Of a stretch of 64,000 nt of DNA, positions 1 through 9,957 are shown piece after piece. Under the pieces are notes generated by a model, which worked only from the letters and a program-made list of their open reading frames with translations, searched no databases and was not told the DNA's origin. The stretch is from NCBI GenBank assembly GCA_903887775.1, contig CAISRB010000028.1:1-64000 (forward strand), read 5' to 3'. A program made the position numbers and the translations under genes. Each line of letters starts with the position of its first letter. The first letter of the stretch is position 1. Source of the DNA: an uncultured Bacteroidales bacterium (GTDB lineage: Bacteria > Bacteroidota > Bacteroidia > Bacteroidales > FEN-979).

Positions 1-134
1 ATATTAACAAATAATCAACTCAAAATGTTAATATTCACAATATTACGAAAAAACACAACCCAAAGCTGTTAACAACCCCTATATTTTCAAAATGTCAAAG
101 AACAGAAACTTATTAAATCTATGTTTTGAACAAA

Positions 135-157
135 CCTAATCCCTAATCCCTAATCCC
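135..157. repeat. Heptamer tandem repeat CCTAATC x3
   Basis: Three exact copies of CCTAATC (GATTAGG on the minus strand) start at 135, 142 and 149 and are followed by CC. The array overlaps the 3' end of the minus-strand wbpB gene: its stop codon (136-138) and its last six residues, GLGIRD, are written in the repeat. The 134 bases before it are AT-rich and show no gene. Confidence 0.9.
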
Positions 158-1137
158 TTCAAAAACGGATGATAATCACCTTTCAGGCCGACAGGGGTTT
201 CATTCCTTATCTGGTATGCAATATGAATGCTGGGTCTGGCTTCCGTAAGGCCAAACCCCTTGCCCGAAAAAATATCCCTGTAAGTATCCGTATGAAGGTC
301 GGTAAAGCCTTCGCTGAACTCCACCTCTTCCCCGTTAAGTGTCAGCAGCCGGTATGTGCGTTTGCCTGTCTTTTTAACCTTTTCAGGAACATCATTATAA
401 TCCAGGCTCAGGAACCAGCGGATCTTTGCTTTCTCGAGCTCAAGAAATCCCCCGGCTTTACTATCAGTCATCACATGCACCTTGTTGGATTTCACATCCC
501 CGAAGATCCAGGCCAGCATATCGAAAAAATGAATGCCTATATTGGTTGCAATACCACCCGATTTGGAGATGTCTCCTTTCCAGGAGCGGTAATACCAGTT
601 TCCCCTTGAAGTGATGTAGGTCAGATCAAGATCATATATCTTGTTTTTGGGGCCTTTCCTGATCTTCTCACGCAGTGCTATGATGACCGGATGCAGCCTG
701 AGCTGAAGAACGGTAAACACTTTTTTACCGGTTTCCTTCTCGATTTCCTTAAGGGCATCAAGGTTCCATGGATTCAGCACTATGGGCTTCTCGCAGATAG
801 CGTTTGCGTCATTGCGCAGAGCCAGGCGGATATGGGAGTCGTGCATGTAGTTCGGAGAACAGATGCTTACATAATCGACTTTGTTATCCTCCTGCCGTTT
901 CCTTGAAAGAGCCATCCGTCTTAATTTATCCAGGTGGCGGTCAAAACGCTCAGGTTCAATAAAGAAATCGGCATTCGGAAAATAACTGTCGATGATCCCC
1001 ACTCCATCATACGGATCCAATGCACAGATCAACCTGTTCCCGGTTTCTTTGATGGCTTTCATATGCCTTGGAGCAACATAACCTGATGCCCCTATCAACG
1101 CAAAATTCTGCGGCCTGCCTGTTTGGTTATTTTTCAT
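136..1137 (-). CDS. wbpB: Gfo/Idh/MocA oxidoreductase, WbpB/WlbA type
   Basis: Likely NAD-dependent dehydrogenase that oxidises C3 of UDP-N-acetylglucosaminuronate, a cytoplasmic step towards UDP-2,3-diacetamido-2,3-dideoxy-uronic acid for O-antigen or capsule. The 333-residue protein opens with a Rossmann stretch ([14 protein letters not shown], about residues 12-25). It has the family EKP catalytic-lysine motif near residue 117 and a C-terminal alpha/beta domain with the NIGIHFFD signature. It is the last gene of a three-gene operon; its start overlaps the wbpD stop by 4 bases. Together the three genes match the dehydrogenase, acetyltransferase and aminotransferase of the Pseudomonas/Bordetella Wbp/Wlb pathway. 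The final residues GLGIRD are encoded by the heptamer array and may not belong to the original protein. The family is secure; the exact substrate is inferred from the neighbours. Confidence 0.85.
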   Translation of the reverse strand: MKNNQTGRPQNFALIGASGYVAPRHMKAIKETGNRLICALDPYDGVGIIDSYFPNADFFIEPERFDRHLDKLRRMALSRKRQEDNKVDYVSICSPNYMHDSHIRLALRNDANAICEKPIVLNPWNLDALKEIEKETGKKVFTVLQLRLHPVIIALREKIRKGPKNKIYDLDLTYITSRGNWYYRSWKGDISKSGGIATNIGIHFFDMLAWIFGDVKSNKVHVMTDSKAGGFLELEKAKIRWFLSLDYNDVPEKVKKTGKRTYRLLTLNGEEVEFSEGFTDLHTDTYRDIFSGKGFGLTEARPSIHIAYQIRNETPVGLKGDYHPFLKGLGIRD

Positions 1138-1715
1138 TTTCCTAAATTAATCACTTTTCCTCCGACGTACTGATATTTTTCCTTGCTTTCCGGGCAGAAT
1201 GCAAATCCGTGCTCATCAAACTCCAGTCTGTGGCCGTATTCGCTCATCCAGCCAACACGGCGACCCGGATTGCCAATAACCAGCGCATAGGGGGGGACAT
1301 CTTTTGTAACCACAGCCCCGGCTCCAATAAAGGCGAATTCACCTATCGTATGTCCGCAGATGATCGTGGCATTTGCTCCTATTGAAGCACCCCGCTTTAC
1401 CAGCGTCTGCTGATACTTATCCCTTCTGAGAATACGTGAGCGTGGGTTGACGACATTGGTAAATACCATCGACGGCCCGAGGAAAACGTCATCCTCACAG
1501 ATCACGCCGGTATAAATTGAAACATTGTTCTGGACCTTCACATTCCGGCCCAGAATGACTTTGGGGGAAATTACCACGTTTTGCCCGAGGTTACAGCCTT
1601 CTCCTATTTCACAGTCCTTCATAATATGGGTGAAATGCCAGATCTTGCTTCCTTTCCCTATCTTACAGCCCTCGTCAATGTAAGCTGTTTCATGCGCAAA
1701 AAATTCCTTTTCCAT
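1134..1715 (-). CDS. wbpD: Left-handed beta-helix N-acetyltransferase, WbpD/WlbB type
   Basis: Hexapeptide-repeat acyltransferase of 193 residues. It probably N-acetylates the 3-amino group that the WbpE-type transaminase makes on UDP-GlcNAc(3N)A, using acetyl-CoA. Imperfect hexapeptides ([56 protein letters not shown]) run through most of the chain and end in the IGNPGR motif common to these enzymes. The open frame extends upstream to 1772, but the conserved start [12 protein letters not shown] lies at 1715. That start leaves one base after the wbpE stop, so it is preferred over the upstream ATGs. Its stop overlaps the wbpB start. Confidence 0.87.
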   Translation of the reverse strand: MEKEFFAHETAYIDEGCKIGKGSKIWHFTHIMKDCEIGEGCNLGQNVVISPKVILGRNVKVQNNVSIYTGVICEDDVFLGPSMVFTNVVNPRSRILRRDKYQQTLVKRGASIGANATIICGHTIGEFAFIGAGAVVTKDVPPYALVIGNPGRRVGWMSEYGHRLEFDEHGFAFCPESKEKYQYVGGKVINLGK

Positions 1716-1716
1716 A

Positions 1717-2853
1717 TTAAGCATTAACAAATTCAAGTACTGTGCGGGTGATATGTTGCAGCTGCTCCTCATCCAGTTCGGTATGCATGGGCAAAGAAAC
1801 GACCGAATCGGAGAGATGTTCCGTTACAGGGAAATCCCCGGGTTTATACCTCGGATCCAGGTATGCTTTCTGAAGGTGCAATGGAACCGGATAATAGATC
1901 ATGGCAGGGATCTCCTTTGAATTCAGAAAGGCGATCAGGGCAGCACGGTCAATATCATTTGTCACGAGTGTATACTGATGAAATACATGGTTTGACCTCG
2001 AATACCTTGCCGGGATTTTCAATTTCGGATTGCCTTTAAACGCTTTATCATAATGATCTGCTGCAGCTCTTCGTTTTGCAGCATAACGGTCAAGATACTG
2101 CAGTTTGATTTTCAGGATGGCAGCCTGAATACTGTCGAGGCGGGAATTGACACCTACATAATCATGATAATAACGCATGGCCATGCCATGGTTCACCACA
2201 ACCCTCAGTTGTTTTGCAAGCTCATCATCATTCGTAAAAATTGCCCCCCCGTCACCATAACAACCCAGGTTCTTTGAAGGGAAAAAAGAAGTGCATCCGA
2301 TCTGGCCTATCGTGCCTGCCTTCTTACGGCTGCCGTCACTGAAAATATAATCGGCTCCGATAGCCTGGCAGTTATCTTCAATAACAAAGAGCTTGTGCTT
2401 TAAAGCAATTTTCATGATCTCTTCCATCGGTGCACATTGCCCGAAAAGATGCACAGGAACAATTGCTCTGGTCCTGGATGTGATAGCCCGCTCAACAGCT
2501 TCCGGATCTATATTGAAGGTATCAGGGTCAACATCGACAAGCACAGGAGTGAGATGAAGCAGGGCGATAACTTCCGCAGTGGCAATAAAAGTAAAAGAAG
2601 TCGTTATGACCTCATCACCCGGCTGCAACCCCAGGGCCATCATCGAAACCTGCAAAGCATCCGTGCCGTTTGCACAGGGGATCACATATTTAATCCCAAG
2701 GTATTTCTCGAGGTCCTTCTGAAAGGCTGTCACTGCGGGCCCGTTGATAAAAGCACATGAGTCGATGACCTCATGAATTGCTTTATCGATTTCATCTTTT
2801 ATGTTAAGGTACTGACTGCGTAAGTCAACCATTTGTATTTTCTTCATCAGCAA
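1717..2853 (-). CDS. wbpE: DegT/DnrJ/EryC1 sugar aminotransferase, WbpE/WlbC type
   Basis: PLP-dependent aminotransferase (378 residues) predicted to transfer an amino group from glutamate to the 3-keto sugar nucleotide made by WbpB. The PLP lysine is in SFFPSKNLG, and the NGTDAL and HLFGQ signatures of the DegT family are present. It is the first gene of the wbpE-wbpD-wbpB operon, and a TAnnTTTG element lies 19 bases upstream. The UDP-glucose-6-dehydrogenase-like first enzyme (WbpA) and the epimerase (WbpI) are not in the window, so they must be elsewhere or the pathway ends at a different sugar. Confidence 0.88.
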   Translation of the reverse strand: MLMKKIQMVDLRSQYLNIKDEIDKAIHEVIDSCAFINGPAVTAFQKDLEKYLGIKYVIPCANGTDALQVSMMALGLQPGDEVITTSFTFIATAEVIALLHLTPVLVDVDPDTFNIDPEAVERAITSRTRAIVPVHLFGQCAPMEEIMKIALKHKLFVIEDNCQAIGADYIFSDGSRKKAGTIGQIGCTSFFPSKNLGCYGDGGAIFTNDDELAKQLRVVVNHGMAMRYYHDYVGVNSRLDSIQAAILKIKLQYLDRYAAKRRAAADHYDKAFKGNPKLKIPARYSRSNHVFHQYTLVTNDIDRAALIAFLNSKEIPAMIYYPVPLHLQKAYLDPRYKPGDFPVTEHLSDSVVSLPMHTELDEEQLQHITRTVLEFVNA

Positions 2854-2871
2854 AAAATTATTTAGATCTTA

Positions 2872-2879
2872 CAAAAGTA
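2872..2879 (-). promoter_or_regulatory. -7 promoter element for wbpEDB
   Basis: TACTTTTG on the minus strand matches TAnnTTTG exactly and sits 18 bases upstream of the wbpE ATG. Confidence 0.65.
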
Positions 2880-2894
2880 AGAATGTATGGCGAA

Positions 2895-2927
2895 TTTGAA
2901 TTCAGTCTGCGATTATTATTAAATTTA
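2895..2927 (+). promoter_or_regulatory. Candidate promoter for elbB
   Basis: A TTTG (2895-2898), a 21-base spacer and TAAATTTA (7 of 8 against TAnnTTTG, 2920-2927) form a plausible Bacteroidota -33/-7 pair. It lies 38 bases before the elbB start, in the divergent gap with wbpE. Confidence 0.4.
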
Positions 2928-2965
2928 CTTCAGAAAATGATACATAATACTATAACGGTTTAATT

Positions 2966-3622
2966 ATGAAAAAATTTGCTGTAGTTCTTGCAGGTTGCGG
3001 AGTTTTTGACGGTGCTGAGATCACCGAAACAGTTTTAACCCTTCTGGCCATTGAAAAAGCCGGGGCTTCATACCAATGCTTCGCTCCTGATATTGAACAA
3101 TACCATGTGATCGATCACATTGAAGGGAAGCCGGCAGGTGAAACGCGAAATGTTCTCACGGAATCGGCAAGAATTACAAGGGGAAACACTAAGGCTCTGA
3201 GTGAATTTAAGGCCGGTGAATTTGATGCACTTATTTTTCCCGGTGGATTTGGCGCTGCCAAAAATCTTTGCAGCTGGGCTTTTGAAGGTGACAATGCAAA
3301 GGTGAACCATGAGGTTGAGAAAGCTGTAAAAGCTATGCATGAAGCAGGCAAACCAATCGGGGCAATGTGTATTGCCCCTGTTATTCTTGCAATTCTTTTC
3401 CGGGGCGCCAAACTAACCACCGGTCAGGACCCTGCCTCGGGCAGCTTCATCGAAAAAAAAGGCAATCAGAGCATTACCACCGATCACGGCCAGGTTGTCA
3501 TTGACCCGGTTCACAAACTGTTCACAACGCCTTGCTATATGCTGGATGCAAGCATTACCCAGATCGCTGAGGGGACGCAGAATATAATAAATGCGATGCT
3601 GAATAGCGAGGTAGCGAAATAG
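2966..3622 (+). CDS. elbB: ElbB-type DJ-1/PfpI family glyoxalase
   Basis: A 218-residue member of the ElbB (enhancing lycopene biosynthesis 2) branch of the DJ-1/PfpI superfamily; the E. coli protein has glyoxalase III-like activity. The opening KKFAVVLAGCGVFDGAEI and the nucleophile elbow GAMCIAPVI with its conserved cysteine are diagnostic. It is monocistronic and converges on the GGGP synthase gene. The C-terminal NSEVAK and the TAG stop at 3620-3622 fall inside an octamer array that carries on past the gene, so the present end of the protein has been supplied by the repeat. Confidence 0.9.
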   Translation: MKKFAVVLAGCGVFDGAEITETVLTLLAIEKAGASYQCFAPDIEQYHVIDHIEGKPAGETRNVLTESARITRGNTKALSEFKAGEFDALIFPGGFGAAKNLCSWAFEGDNAKVNHEVEKAVKAMHEAGKPIGAMCIAPVILAILFRGAKLTTGQDPASGSFIEKKGNQSITTDHGQVVIDPVHKLFTTPCYMLDASITQIAEGTQNIINAMLNSEVAK

Positions 3623-3666
3623 CGAGGGAGCGAAATAGCGAGGTAGCGAATTGCGAGGTAGCGAAA
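3604..3666 (+). repeat. Octamer tandem repeat TAGCGAGG/TAGCGAAA
   Basis: Eight near-consecutive units alternate TAGCGAGG and TAGCGAAA with small changes; one unit has lost a base. They run from inside the elbB 3' end into the intergenic gap. The elbB stop codon is the TAG of the third unit. Confidence 0.88.
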
Positions 3667-3720
3667 TTTAGAATGCGACACCGCAGCGGCATTGTAAAGA
3701 TGCGAGCGTTAAATTATTCC

Positions 3721-3763
3721 GCTTTTCACTATTGCGCTTTTCGCTTTTCGCTTTTCGCTATTT
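3721..3763. repeat. Heptamer repeat GCTTTTC (GAAAAGC)
   Basis: One GCTTTTC at 3721, then three consecutive copies from 3736 to 3756 followed by a degenerate copy. On the minus strand the copies encode the last residues (SEKRKAQ) of the GGGP synthase. With the octamer array it fills most of the gap between the two convergent genes. Confidence 0.85.
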
Positions 3764-4484
3764 CCTCACTTATTTCCGGGATCAGTTTCGGATTTTTCTC
3801 TATGGCATTTCCGACAACAATCATATCAGCGCCGGCCTTAAGCGCTTTCCCGGCCTTCCCCGGGTCGGAGATGCCTCCGCCAACGATCAGAGGAACGGAT
3901 ATTTCCTGCCTGACCCTTGTTATCATTTCATAAGGTACAGGGTTTTGCGCGCCTGAACCAGCATCCATAAAAATCAATTTCAGGCCGAGCATTTCACCTG
4001 CAATTGCTGTACAGACCGCGATATCAGGTTTATCTGAAGGAACAGGCCGCGTATTGCTGATGTATGATACTGAAGTCGGGCGGCCGCTTTCGATCAGCAT
4101 ATAACCGGTCGGGATGATCTCAAGTTTGCTGGATCTGAGTAAAGCTGCAGATTCCACATGTTTTCCAATAAGCATATCCGCGTTCCTCCCTGATATCAGT
4201 GAGAGTAATAATATACCATGTGCATTCGGGTATACCTGAAGGCTGCTTCCGGGAAACAGGATCACGGGAATATCTGAATAGTCGCGTAGTATATGTATCT
4301 GAGCTTCCCCTTTTCCGTGTATCAGGAGACTTCCACCGAAAAAGAAATAATCCACACCGGACTTTCCGGCAATTCCGGCAAGTTTCTTCAGGGAGGCCGT
4401 AGTGGATTTATCGGGATCCACAAGGACTGCAAATTTTTTTCTGCCCCGTGAGCTATCTTTCGTCAGTTTATTCAGGAGTTCCAT
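3729..4484 (-). CDS. Geranylgeranylglyceryl phosphate synthase-like protein (GGGPS/PcrB)
   Basis: Prenyltransferase of the TIM-barrel GGGPS family that joins a long polyprenyl diphosphate to sn-glycerol-1-phosphate. Diagnostic stretches include FAVLVDPDK near the start, FFFGGSLLIHG, IPTGYMLIE, the SYISNTRPVP loop and the phosphate-binding VGGGISDP and GADMIVVGNAIE near the C-terminus. The frame opens further upstream inside metF, but MELLNKL at 4484, 10 bases after the metF stop, gives the family-typical length (251 residues). It is the last gene of the operon with metF and metH. The C-terminal tail comes from a heptamer repeat. The family is known in Bacteroidota; the prenyl chain length cannot be told from the sequence. 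Confidence 0.87.
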   Translation of the reverse strand: MELLNKLTKDSSRGRKKFAVLVDPDKSTTASLKKLAGIAGKSGVDYFFFGGSLLIHGKGEAQIHILRDYSDIPVILFPGSSLQVYPNAHGILLLSLISGRNADMLIGKHVESAALLRSSKLEIIPTGYMLIESGRPTSVSYISNTRPVPSDKPDIAVCTAIAGEMLGLKLIFMDAGSGAQNPVPYEMITRVRQEISVPLIVGGGISDPGKAGKALKAGADMIVVGNAIEKNPKLIPEISEEIAKSEKRKAQ

Positions 4485-4494
4485 TGCAGCATGC

Positions 4495-5451
4495 TTAGAA
4501 TATTGCTTTTGCAATCTGGCGTATGTTTTCAGATATGCCGACTGTGAAATAATGTAACACAGGCACACCGTGGTCCAGTAATTCCTTTGATTGCTTTATA
4601 CCCCATTCTATCCCTACATTGAATACCTCATCATTCGATTTGCATTTCTGAATCTCTTTTGAAAGCTCTTCCGGGATATCGATATAGAATAGCTGTGGCA
4701 AGACATTCAGTTCACGCATAGTGCAAATCGGTTTAAGGCCCGGGATTATCGGGACGGTGATACCTTCCTTGCGGCAGGCATCAACAAAACTGAAGTATTT
4801 CGTATTATCGAAGAACATCTGGGTAATAATGAACTCAGCGCCTGCATCTATCTTTTGTTTCAGATACCTCAGGTCTGTTGACATGTTCGGCGACTCGATA
4901 TGTTTTTCGGGATAACCTGCGACACCCACACAGAAATTCGTTTTGAACGTATGCTGCATTTCGTCGTCAAGAAACTTTCCATGATTCATTTCAGCAATCT
5001 GGCTTACCAATTCATCGGCGTTTGAATGACCATTTCCTTCAGGTTGAAAACTCCTCATATTCTTGGGTGCATCCCCTCTCAAAGCAAGTATATTATCAAT
5101 GCCAAGGTAATGGAAATCGATGAGGGCATACTCCGTTTCTTCTTTTGAAAACCCTCCGCAGATAAGATGGGGAACAACCTCCACGGAAGTATATTTATTT
5201 TTTATTGCGGCTGAAATTGCAACTGTTCCGGGCCGTTTACGAATAGTCTTTTTCTCAAGAAGGCCGCTGGGATGTTTTTTATACACGACTTCCTCCTGAT
5301 GATACGTAACGTTGATAAATGAAGGTTTGAAATCCATCAGCGGATCGATGACCTTGTATATGCTTGAAATATTATTGCCCCTTAGAGGGGGAAGGAGCTC
5401 AAAAGAAAACAACGTTTTATTGGCCTGTTTGATAATATCAATAACTCGCAT
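4495..5451 (-). CDS. metF: 5,10-methylenetetrahydrofolate reductase
   Basis: Reduces 5,10-methylene-THF to 5-methyl-THF, the methyl donor for the adjacent MetH. The 318-residue TIM barrel carries FSFELLPPLRG at the N-terminus with the catalytic glutamate, the NILALRGDAP motif, and ITQMFFDN in the flavin-binding region. It starts 3 bases after the metH stop and is followed 10 bases later by the GGGPS gene, so it is certainly co-transcribed with metH. Confidence 0.96.
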   Translation of the reverse strand: MRVIDIIKQANKTLFSFELLPPLRGNNISSIYKVIDPLMDFKPSFINVTYHQEEVVYKKHPSGLLEKKTIRKRPGTVAISAAIKNKYTSVEVVPHLICGGFSKEETEYALIDFHYLGIDNILALRGDAPKNMRSFQPEGNGHSNADELVSQIAEMNHGKFLDDEMQHTFKTNFCVGVAGYPEKHIESPNMSTDLRYLKQKIDAGAEFIITQMFFDNTKYFSFVDACRKEGITVPIIPGLKPICTMRELNVLPQLFYIDIPEELSKEIQKCKSNDEVFNVGIEWGIKQSKELLDHGVPVLHYFTVGISENIRQIAKAIF

Positions 5452-5454
5452 TCT

Positions 5455-8400
5455 TTAATAGTTTAGGTTGGTATTAAGCAGTTTTTCTGCTTTTTCTATC
5501 GTTAATCCTTTACGCCTTGCATAGTCGGCAACCTGGTCGCGGCTTAGTTTTCCCAGATTAAAATACTGTGAAAGAGGATGTGAAAAATAAAAGCCTGAAA
5601 CAGATGCGGCCGGGTACATGGCAAAGTTTTCCGTTAGTTTGATATCGACTTTTGTTTCTGCTGAAAGCAGGTCGAAAAGCTCACGTTTCTCAGAATGTTC
5701 GGGGCAGGCGGGATATCCTGGGGCAGGTCTTATACCCTGGTATTCCTCCCGTATCATCGAAGGTACATCGAGGTTTTCATCTTTTACATAGGCCCAGAAT
5801 TCCTTCCGGATGCGATGGTGCATGTTTTCAGCAAATGCCTCGGCAAGCCGGTCGGCGAGTATCTTCACCATGATGGCGTTGTAATCGTCGAGGTCCTGTT
5901 CGAACATCGAGGCCCATTCCTCTACTCCCAGGCCTGCAGTTACTGCAAACCCACCCATGTAATCAATGAGACCCGAATCCTTTGGAGCCACAAAATCGGC
6001 CAGGCACAGGTTTGGCGCTTTATCTTCTTTTTTTTGCTGATTGCGGAGAAACCTGAAGACCGTCAGTACTTTGGAGCGCTGCTCGTCGGCATATATTTCA
6101 ATGTCGTCCCCGATGGAGTTGCAGGGATATAAACCAATGACCCCGCGGGCTATCAGCATTTTCTTTTTCAGTATGTCGGCAAGGAGACTTTGCCCGTCAT
6201 CAAACAGTTTCCGGGCTTCGAGTCCCTTCACGGGATCCTGGAAGATAACAGGATACTTTCCGCCGATCTTCCATGCATGGAAAAAGAAAGTCCAGTCGAT
6301 ATAAGGGACCAGTTCATCCAGAGGGTAATCATAAAACACTTTGGTTCCCAGCATTTGGGGTTTCGGGATCGTGGCAGTTTTCCAGTCTATCTTCAGCTTG
6401 TTCCTGCGGGCCTCGCTCAGCGAAACATACTCATGCTCGGCCTTCTTATCAAACTTTGAGCGCATCCCGGCATATTTACCTTTTATCCCTTCGAGGAATC
6501 CGGAACGGTTTTCGTCGGAAAGAAGATTTGCCATCACCCCTACTGCCTTCGAAGCATCTTTGACGTGGATAACCCCGTAAGGATATTCGGTTTCAACTTT
6601 TACTGCCGTATGGATCTCGGAAGTGGTGGCACCACCAAGCAAAAGAGGAATAGTCAGTTTCTCCCTTTTCATTTCTCTCGCAACATGAATCATTTCCTCC
6701 AGCGAAGGTGTTATCAGCCCGCTGAGCCCGATGATATCGGCTTTATGTTCAATTGCGGCAGCAATGATCCTGTCGGAAGGTACCATCACCCCAAGGTCAA
6801 TTACCTCGTAATTGTTGCAGGCAAGGATCACCCCGACAATATTCTTACCGATATCATGAACATCACCTTTAACAGTGGCCATTACTATTTTGCCGTTGGG
6901 TTTGGCTGCAGCCGAGCCGGCTTTTTTCTCCGCTTCCATCCTGGGAGTCAGGTAAGCGACCGCTTTCTTCATCACTCTGGCGCTCTTGACAACCTGGGGA
7001 AGGAACATTTTACCGGCGCCAAACAGGTCTCCAACTATGTTCATCCCGTCCATCAGGGGGCCTTCAATGACTTTCAGCGTCTGGTCGTACAGGGGCAATG
7101 CCTCTTCCAGATCCAGGTCAATAAATTCCGTGATGCCTTTTATCAAGGCATACTGAAGTCTTTCCGTAGCAGGGAGGGTCCTCCATTCCTGTATCTTTTT
7201 TTCCCTTTCGGGGCTTTCTTTTATATTGTCGGCATAAGCCAGCAGTCTCTCAGTACCGTCTTTTCTGCGATTTAAGATAACATCCTCGACGAGTTTCAGC
7301 AGGACCTTGTCGATTTCATCGTAAACAGGCAACTGACCTGCATTTACAATGCCCATATCGAGGCCAGCCTGGATCGCATGAAAAAGGAAAGCCGAATGCA
7401 TGGCTTCCCTTAGGGTATCATTCCCCCTGAATGAAAAGGAGAGATTGCTCACACCTCCGCTGACCCTGGCATACGGGAGGTTTTCCTTGATCCAGCGGGT
7501 GGCATTGAGAAAATCAACGGCATAGTTGTTATGCTCTTCAATCCCGGTGGCCACTGTAAGGATGTTGGGGTCGAAAATAATATCTTCAGGCCTGAAACCT
7601 GCTTTGTTAAGGAGTAGGTCATAGGCTCTTTTTGCAATTCCGATGCGTCTTTCAAGAGAAGTTGCCTGGCCTTCTTCATCAAATCCCATAACAACTGCAG
7701 CCGCTCCGAATTTCCTGATATACCTGGCATGTTCCAAAAAAGCAGTTTCCCCTTCTTTAAGGCTGATGGAATTCACAATGCATTTTCCCTGCATGCATTT
7801 TAACCCGCTTTGAAGAACTGACCACCTCGATGAATCTATCATGACAGGGACTCTTGAAATGTCAGGATCGGACGCTATCATATTCAGAAAGCCCACCATT
7901 GATTTTTCTGCGTCAAGCATAGCTTCATCCATGCTGATGTCGATGACCTGGGCTCCGCTTTCAACCTGTTGACGGGCCACGCTCATAGCCTCTTCATAGT
8001 TCTCATCCCTGATCAGCCTGGCAAATTTCCTGGAGCCGCTTACATTGGTGCGTTCCCCGATATTGATGAAATTGCTGCCTTCAAAAACTACCAGGGGCTC
8101 GAGTCCGCTGAGGTGAAGCTCGTGTTTCCTCTGAGGGACCGCCCTGGGCCTGGCCCTGGCAGCCAAACCTGCAAAGCATGCAATATATTCAGGGGTGGTA
8201 CCACAACATCCGCCGACAAGGTTAACAAACCCGTTATCGAGAAAGTCTTTTATATATGCAGCCATTTCCAGAGGCGGCTGATCATATTCCCCGAACTGGT
8301 TGGGAAGGCCGGCATTTGGATACGCAATTACAGGAAACGGAGCTTTTTCAGCAAGTTCCTGAAGATAAGGGCGTAATTCCTTTGCTCCCAAAGCGCAGTT

Positions 8401-9129
8401 CAGGCCAATAGCAAACAGATCAAAATGGGATATTGAATACAGGAATGCTTCAAGGGTCTGACCGGAAAGTGTCCTGCCTGAAAGATCGGTAATAGTACCC
8501 GAAGCAATAACAGGGAAATTCCCGGCAAGCCCTCTCGCCTCAATCTCATCAAAAACGGCAATCAGTGCGGCTTTTGCGTTAAGTGTATCAAAAATAGTTT
8601 CGACGATGAGAAGGTGGACACCCCCGTCGAGCAATCCTCTGGCCTGTTCGCGATATGCCTCATAAAGCTGGTCAAACGACACAGCCCTGTAAGCCGGGTT
8701 TTGGACGTCGGGCGATAAGGATGCGGTTTTGTTGGTCGGGCCCATGGAACCTGCAACCCACCGGGGTTTGCCGGGGCCGGAGGCACTGTAATTTTCAACC
8801 GCTTCCCTTGCAAGCCTGGCTGCAGAGAAGTTGATCTCATAGGCAAGTTCCCCGGTATGATAATCGGCCTGTGAAATGCTTGTCCCGTTAAAGGTATCGG
8901 TTTCAATAATATCAGCTCCCGCCTCAAGATACTTTTCGTGGATTTCGCGAATTATCTGTGGCTGCGTAAGCACCAGTATGTCGTTATTACCTTTCAGGAG
9001 ATATGGAAAATCCCTGAACCTCTCACCCCGGTAATCCGCTTCATTAAGTTTGTACCTCTGGACCATGGTACCCATGGCCCCGTCAAGGGTGAGAACTCTT
9101 TCTTTAATCGCGGCTTGTAACGTTGTCAT
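5455..9129 (-). CDS. metH: Cobalamin-dependent methionine synthase
   Basis: Transfers the methyl group of 5-methyl-THF to homocysteine through cobalamin. All four modules are present in 1224 residues. They are the homocysteine-binding barrel with the zinc cysteines (GGCCGTT near 306), the pterin-binding barrel ([15 protein letters not shown], about 350-620), the cap and B12 domain with DVHDIGK (axial His758; E. coli His759), and the C-terminal AdoMet activation domain (WTFFFHAW onwards). The length equals the E. coli enzyme. The start overlaps the stop of the upstream phosphopantetheinyl transferase by 4 bases. No cobalamin or SAM riboswitch is visible upstream of the operon. Confidence 0.98.
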   Translation of the reverse strand: MTTLQAAIKERVLTLDGAMGTMVQRYKLNEADYRGERFRDFPYLLKGNNDILVLTQPQIIREIHEKYLEAGADIIETDTFNGTSISQADYHTGELAYEINFSAARLAREAVENYSASGPGKPRWVAGSMGPTNKTASLSPDVQNPAYRAVSFDQLYEAYREQARGLLDGGVHLLIVETIFDTLNAKAALIAVFDEIEARGLAGNFPVIASGTITDLSGRTLSGQTLEAFLYSISHFDLFAIGLNCALGAKELRPYLQELAEKAPFPVIAYPNAGLPNQFGEYDQPPLEMAAYIKDFLDNGFVNLVGGCCGTTPEYIACFAGLAARARPRAVPQRKHELHLSGLEPLVVFEGSNFINIGERTNVSGSRKFARLIRDENYEEAMSVARQQVESGAQVIDISMDEAMLDAEKSMVGFLNMIASDPDISRVPVMIDSSRWSVLQSGLKCMQGKCIVNSISLKEGETAFLEHARYIRKFGAAAVVMGFDEEGQATSLERRIGIAKRAYDLLLNKAGFRPEDIIFDPNILTVATGIEEHNNYAVDFLNATRWIKENLPYARVSGGVSNLSFSFRGNDTLREAMHSAFLFHAIQAGLDMGIVNAGQLPVYDEIDKVLLKLVEDVILNRRKDGTERLLAYADNIKESPEREKKIQEWRTLPATERLQYALIKGITEFIDLDLEEALPLYDQTLKVIEGPLMDGMNIVGDLFGAGKMFLPQVVKSARVMKKAVAYLTPRMEAEKKAGSAAAKPNGKIVMATVKGDVHDIGKNIVGVILACNNYEVIDLGVMVPSDRIIAAAIEHKADIIGLSGLITPSLEEMIHVAREMKREKLTIPLLLGGATTSEIHTAVKVETEYPYGVIHVKDASKAVGVMANLLSDENRSGFLEGIKGKYAGMRSKFDKKAEHEYVSLSEARRNKLKIDWKTATIPKPQMLGTKVFYDYPLDELVPYIDWTFFFHAWKIGGKYPVIFQDPVKGLEARKLFDDGQSLLADILKKKMLIARGVIGLYPCNSIGDDIEIYADEQRSKVLTVFRFLRNQQKKEDKAPNLCLADFVAPKDSGLIDYMGGFAVTAGLGVEEWASMFEQDLDDYNAIMVKILADRLAEAFAENMHHRIRKEFWAYVKDENLDVPSMIREEYQGIRPAPGYPACPEHSEKRELFDLLSAETKVDIKLTENFAMYPAASVSGFYFSHPLSQYFNLGKLSRDQVADYARRKGLTIEKAEKLLNTNLNY

Positions 9130-9830
9130 TCCGGTTTCGATAAAGTATAAACAAACATATGATCCCCTATTCTTTCGAATCGAAGTTCATGGTTTGCAAC
9201 ACCTTCCGGTACATTTACCATTGCAGCGAAGGTGGCTTGCGAATTGCAAAAATAATCAAATGGACTGATGTGGATATCATTTTTTAAATCAATTGAGGGT
9301 TTACCATAATATTTATATAACGCCTCCTTTGAACACCAGTAGAGATAAAGCAGTTCTGTATGCGGATGACATTGCCCCTGAGCTCCGGCATTCAAACCAG
9401 TTTTTTTCAGTTGCTGTTCGGCTGCCTCGCTGATATGCTTCAGTTCATCCTCCTGTAGGAAGCGGTCCGCCACTCTTTCGATCCTGGGTCCCAGCTTTTC
9501 AATATCTATCCCTGCCCTGTCGTTTTCATTTACCAGCACTGCCGCATATTCAGTTGTATGAGAAAAAGAGATATGCCCTGAAAAGTTGTCGAGTGAAGGC
9601 TTTTGATGTTCATCATAGGATATCTTCACTGAGGGAAGCCCAAGCAGATGAGCAAGCAATGCCCTGCAGGCAAACCATTGCTTGCGGCGGGATTCGTTTT
9701 TCCAGGTTTCAGCAATCTCAAGATCCTCCGGGGCAATCCGGGATGCTGCCTTTAACTCGATTTCCGTTTCCAGGATATGCCACACGCCAATACGAGAAGA
9801 GGGTGGTTTTTTTTCGAAAATCAGCGGCAT
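9126..9830 (-). CDS. 4'-phosphopantetheinyl transferase superfamily protein
   Basis: Sfp/AcpT-like enzyme of 234 residues expected to load phosphopantetheine from CoA onto carrier proteins. The motifs are [15 protein letters not shown], the Mg-binding [11 protein letters not shown] and the [13 protein letters not shown] helix. The open frame continues to 10145, but that part is antisense to ahcY. The start MPLIFEKK at 9830 is chosen because a perfect -7 element lies at 9836-9843, downstream of the next candidate ATG (9848). It is first in the operon with metH, metF and GGGPS. The functional link to methionine metabolism is unclear; it may be positional only. Confidence 0.85.
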   Translation of the reverse strand: MPLIFEKKPPSSRIGVWHILETEIELKAASRIAPEDLEIAETWKNESRRKQWFACRALLAHLLGLPSVKISYDEHQKPSLDNFSGHISFSHTTEYAAVLVNENDRAGIDIEKLGPRIERVADRFLQEDELKHISEAAEQQLKKTGLNAGAQGQCHPHTELLYLYWCSKEALYKYYGKPSIDLKNDIHISPFDYFCNSQATFAAMVNVPEGVANHELRFERIGDHMFVYTLSKPE

Positions 9831-9835
9831 AATCG

Positions 9836-9843
9836 CAAAGATA
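9836..9843 (-). promoter_or_regulatory. -7 element for the phosphopantetheinyl transferase/metH operon
   Basis: TATCTTTG (minus strand) matches TAnnTTTG and ends only 5 bases before the ATG at 9830, so the message would have little or no leader. Confidence 0.55.
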
Positions 9844-9862
9844 AACATTTCGTGTTTGTCAA

Positions 9863-9915
9863 TCGTAATTCGTAATTCAATCGTAAATCGTAAATCGTAA
9901 TTCGTAAATCGTAAA
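9863..9915. repeat. Heptamer repeat TCGTAAA/TCGTAAT
   Basis: Seven units of seven bases (TCGTAAT, TCGTAAT, a 4-base remnant, TCGTAAA twice, TCGTAAT, TCGTAAA twice) fill most of the divergent gap between the phosphopantetheinyl transferase and ahcY. The unit is the reverse complement of the GATTTAC array at 45430. Confidence 0.9.
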
Positions 9916-9926
9916 TATTTTATCCC

Positions 9927-9934
9927 TACCTTTG
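9927..9934 (+). promoter_or_regulatory. -7 promoter element for ahcY
   Basis: TACCTTTG, an exact TAnnTTTG match 23 bases before the ahcY ATG and directly after the heptamer array. The repeat therefore occupies the -33 region. Confidence 0.65.
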
Positions 9935-9957
9935 CAGCCCATTTATTAGATGATTTT

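Noticed and set aside
1716-1772. Longer form of the WbpD-type acetyltransferase starting at 1772
   Set aside because: The extra residues overlap the end of wbpE and do not belong to the beta-helix family start.
6565-7275. 236-codon frame on the plus strand
   Set aside because: Antisense to the cobalamin domain of metH, which is intact; no start signal or recognisable motif.
9831-9957. SAM, SAH or cobalamin riboswitch between the metH operon and ahcY
   Set aside because: The 127-base gap is mostly heptamer repeats and two promoters; there is no room for, and no motif of, a known aptamer.
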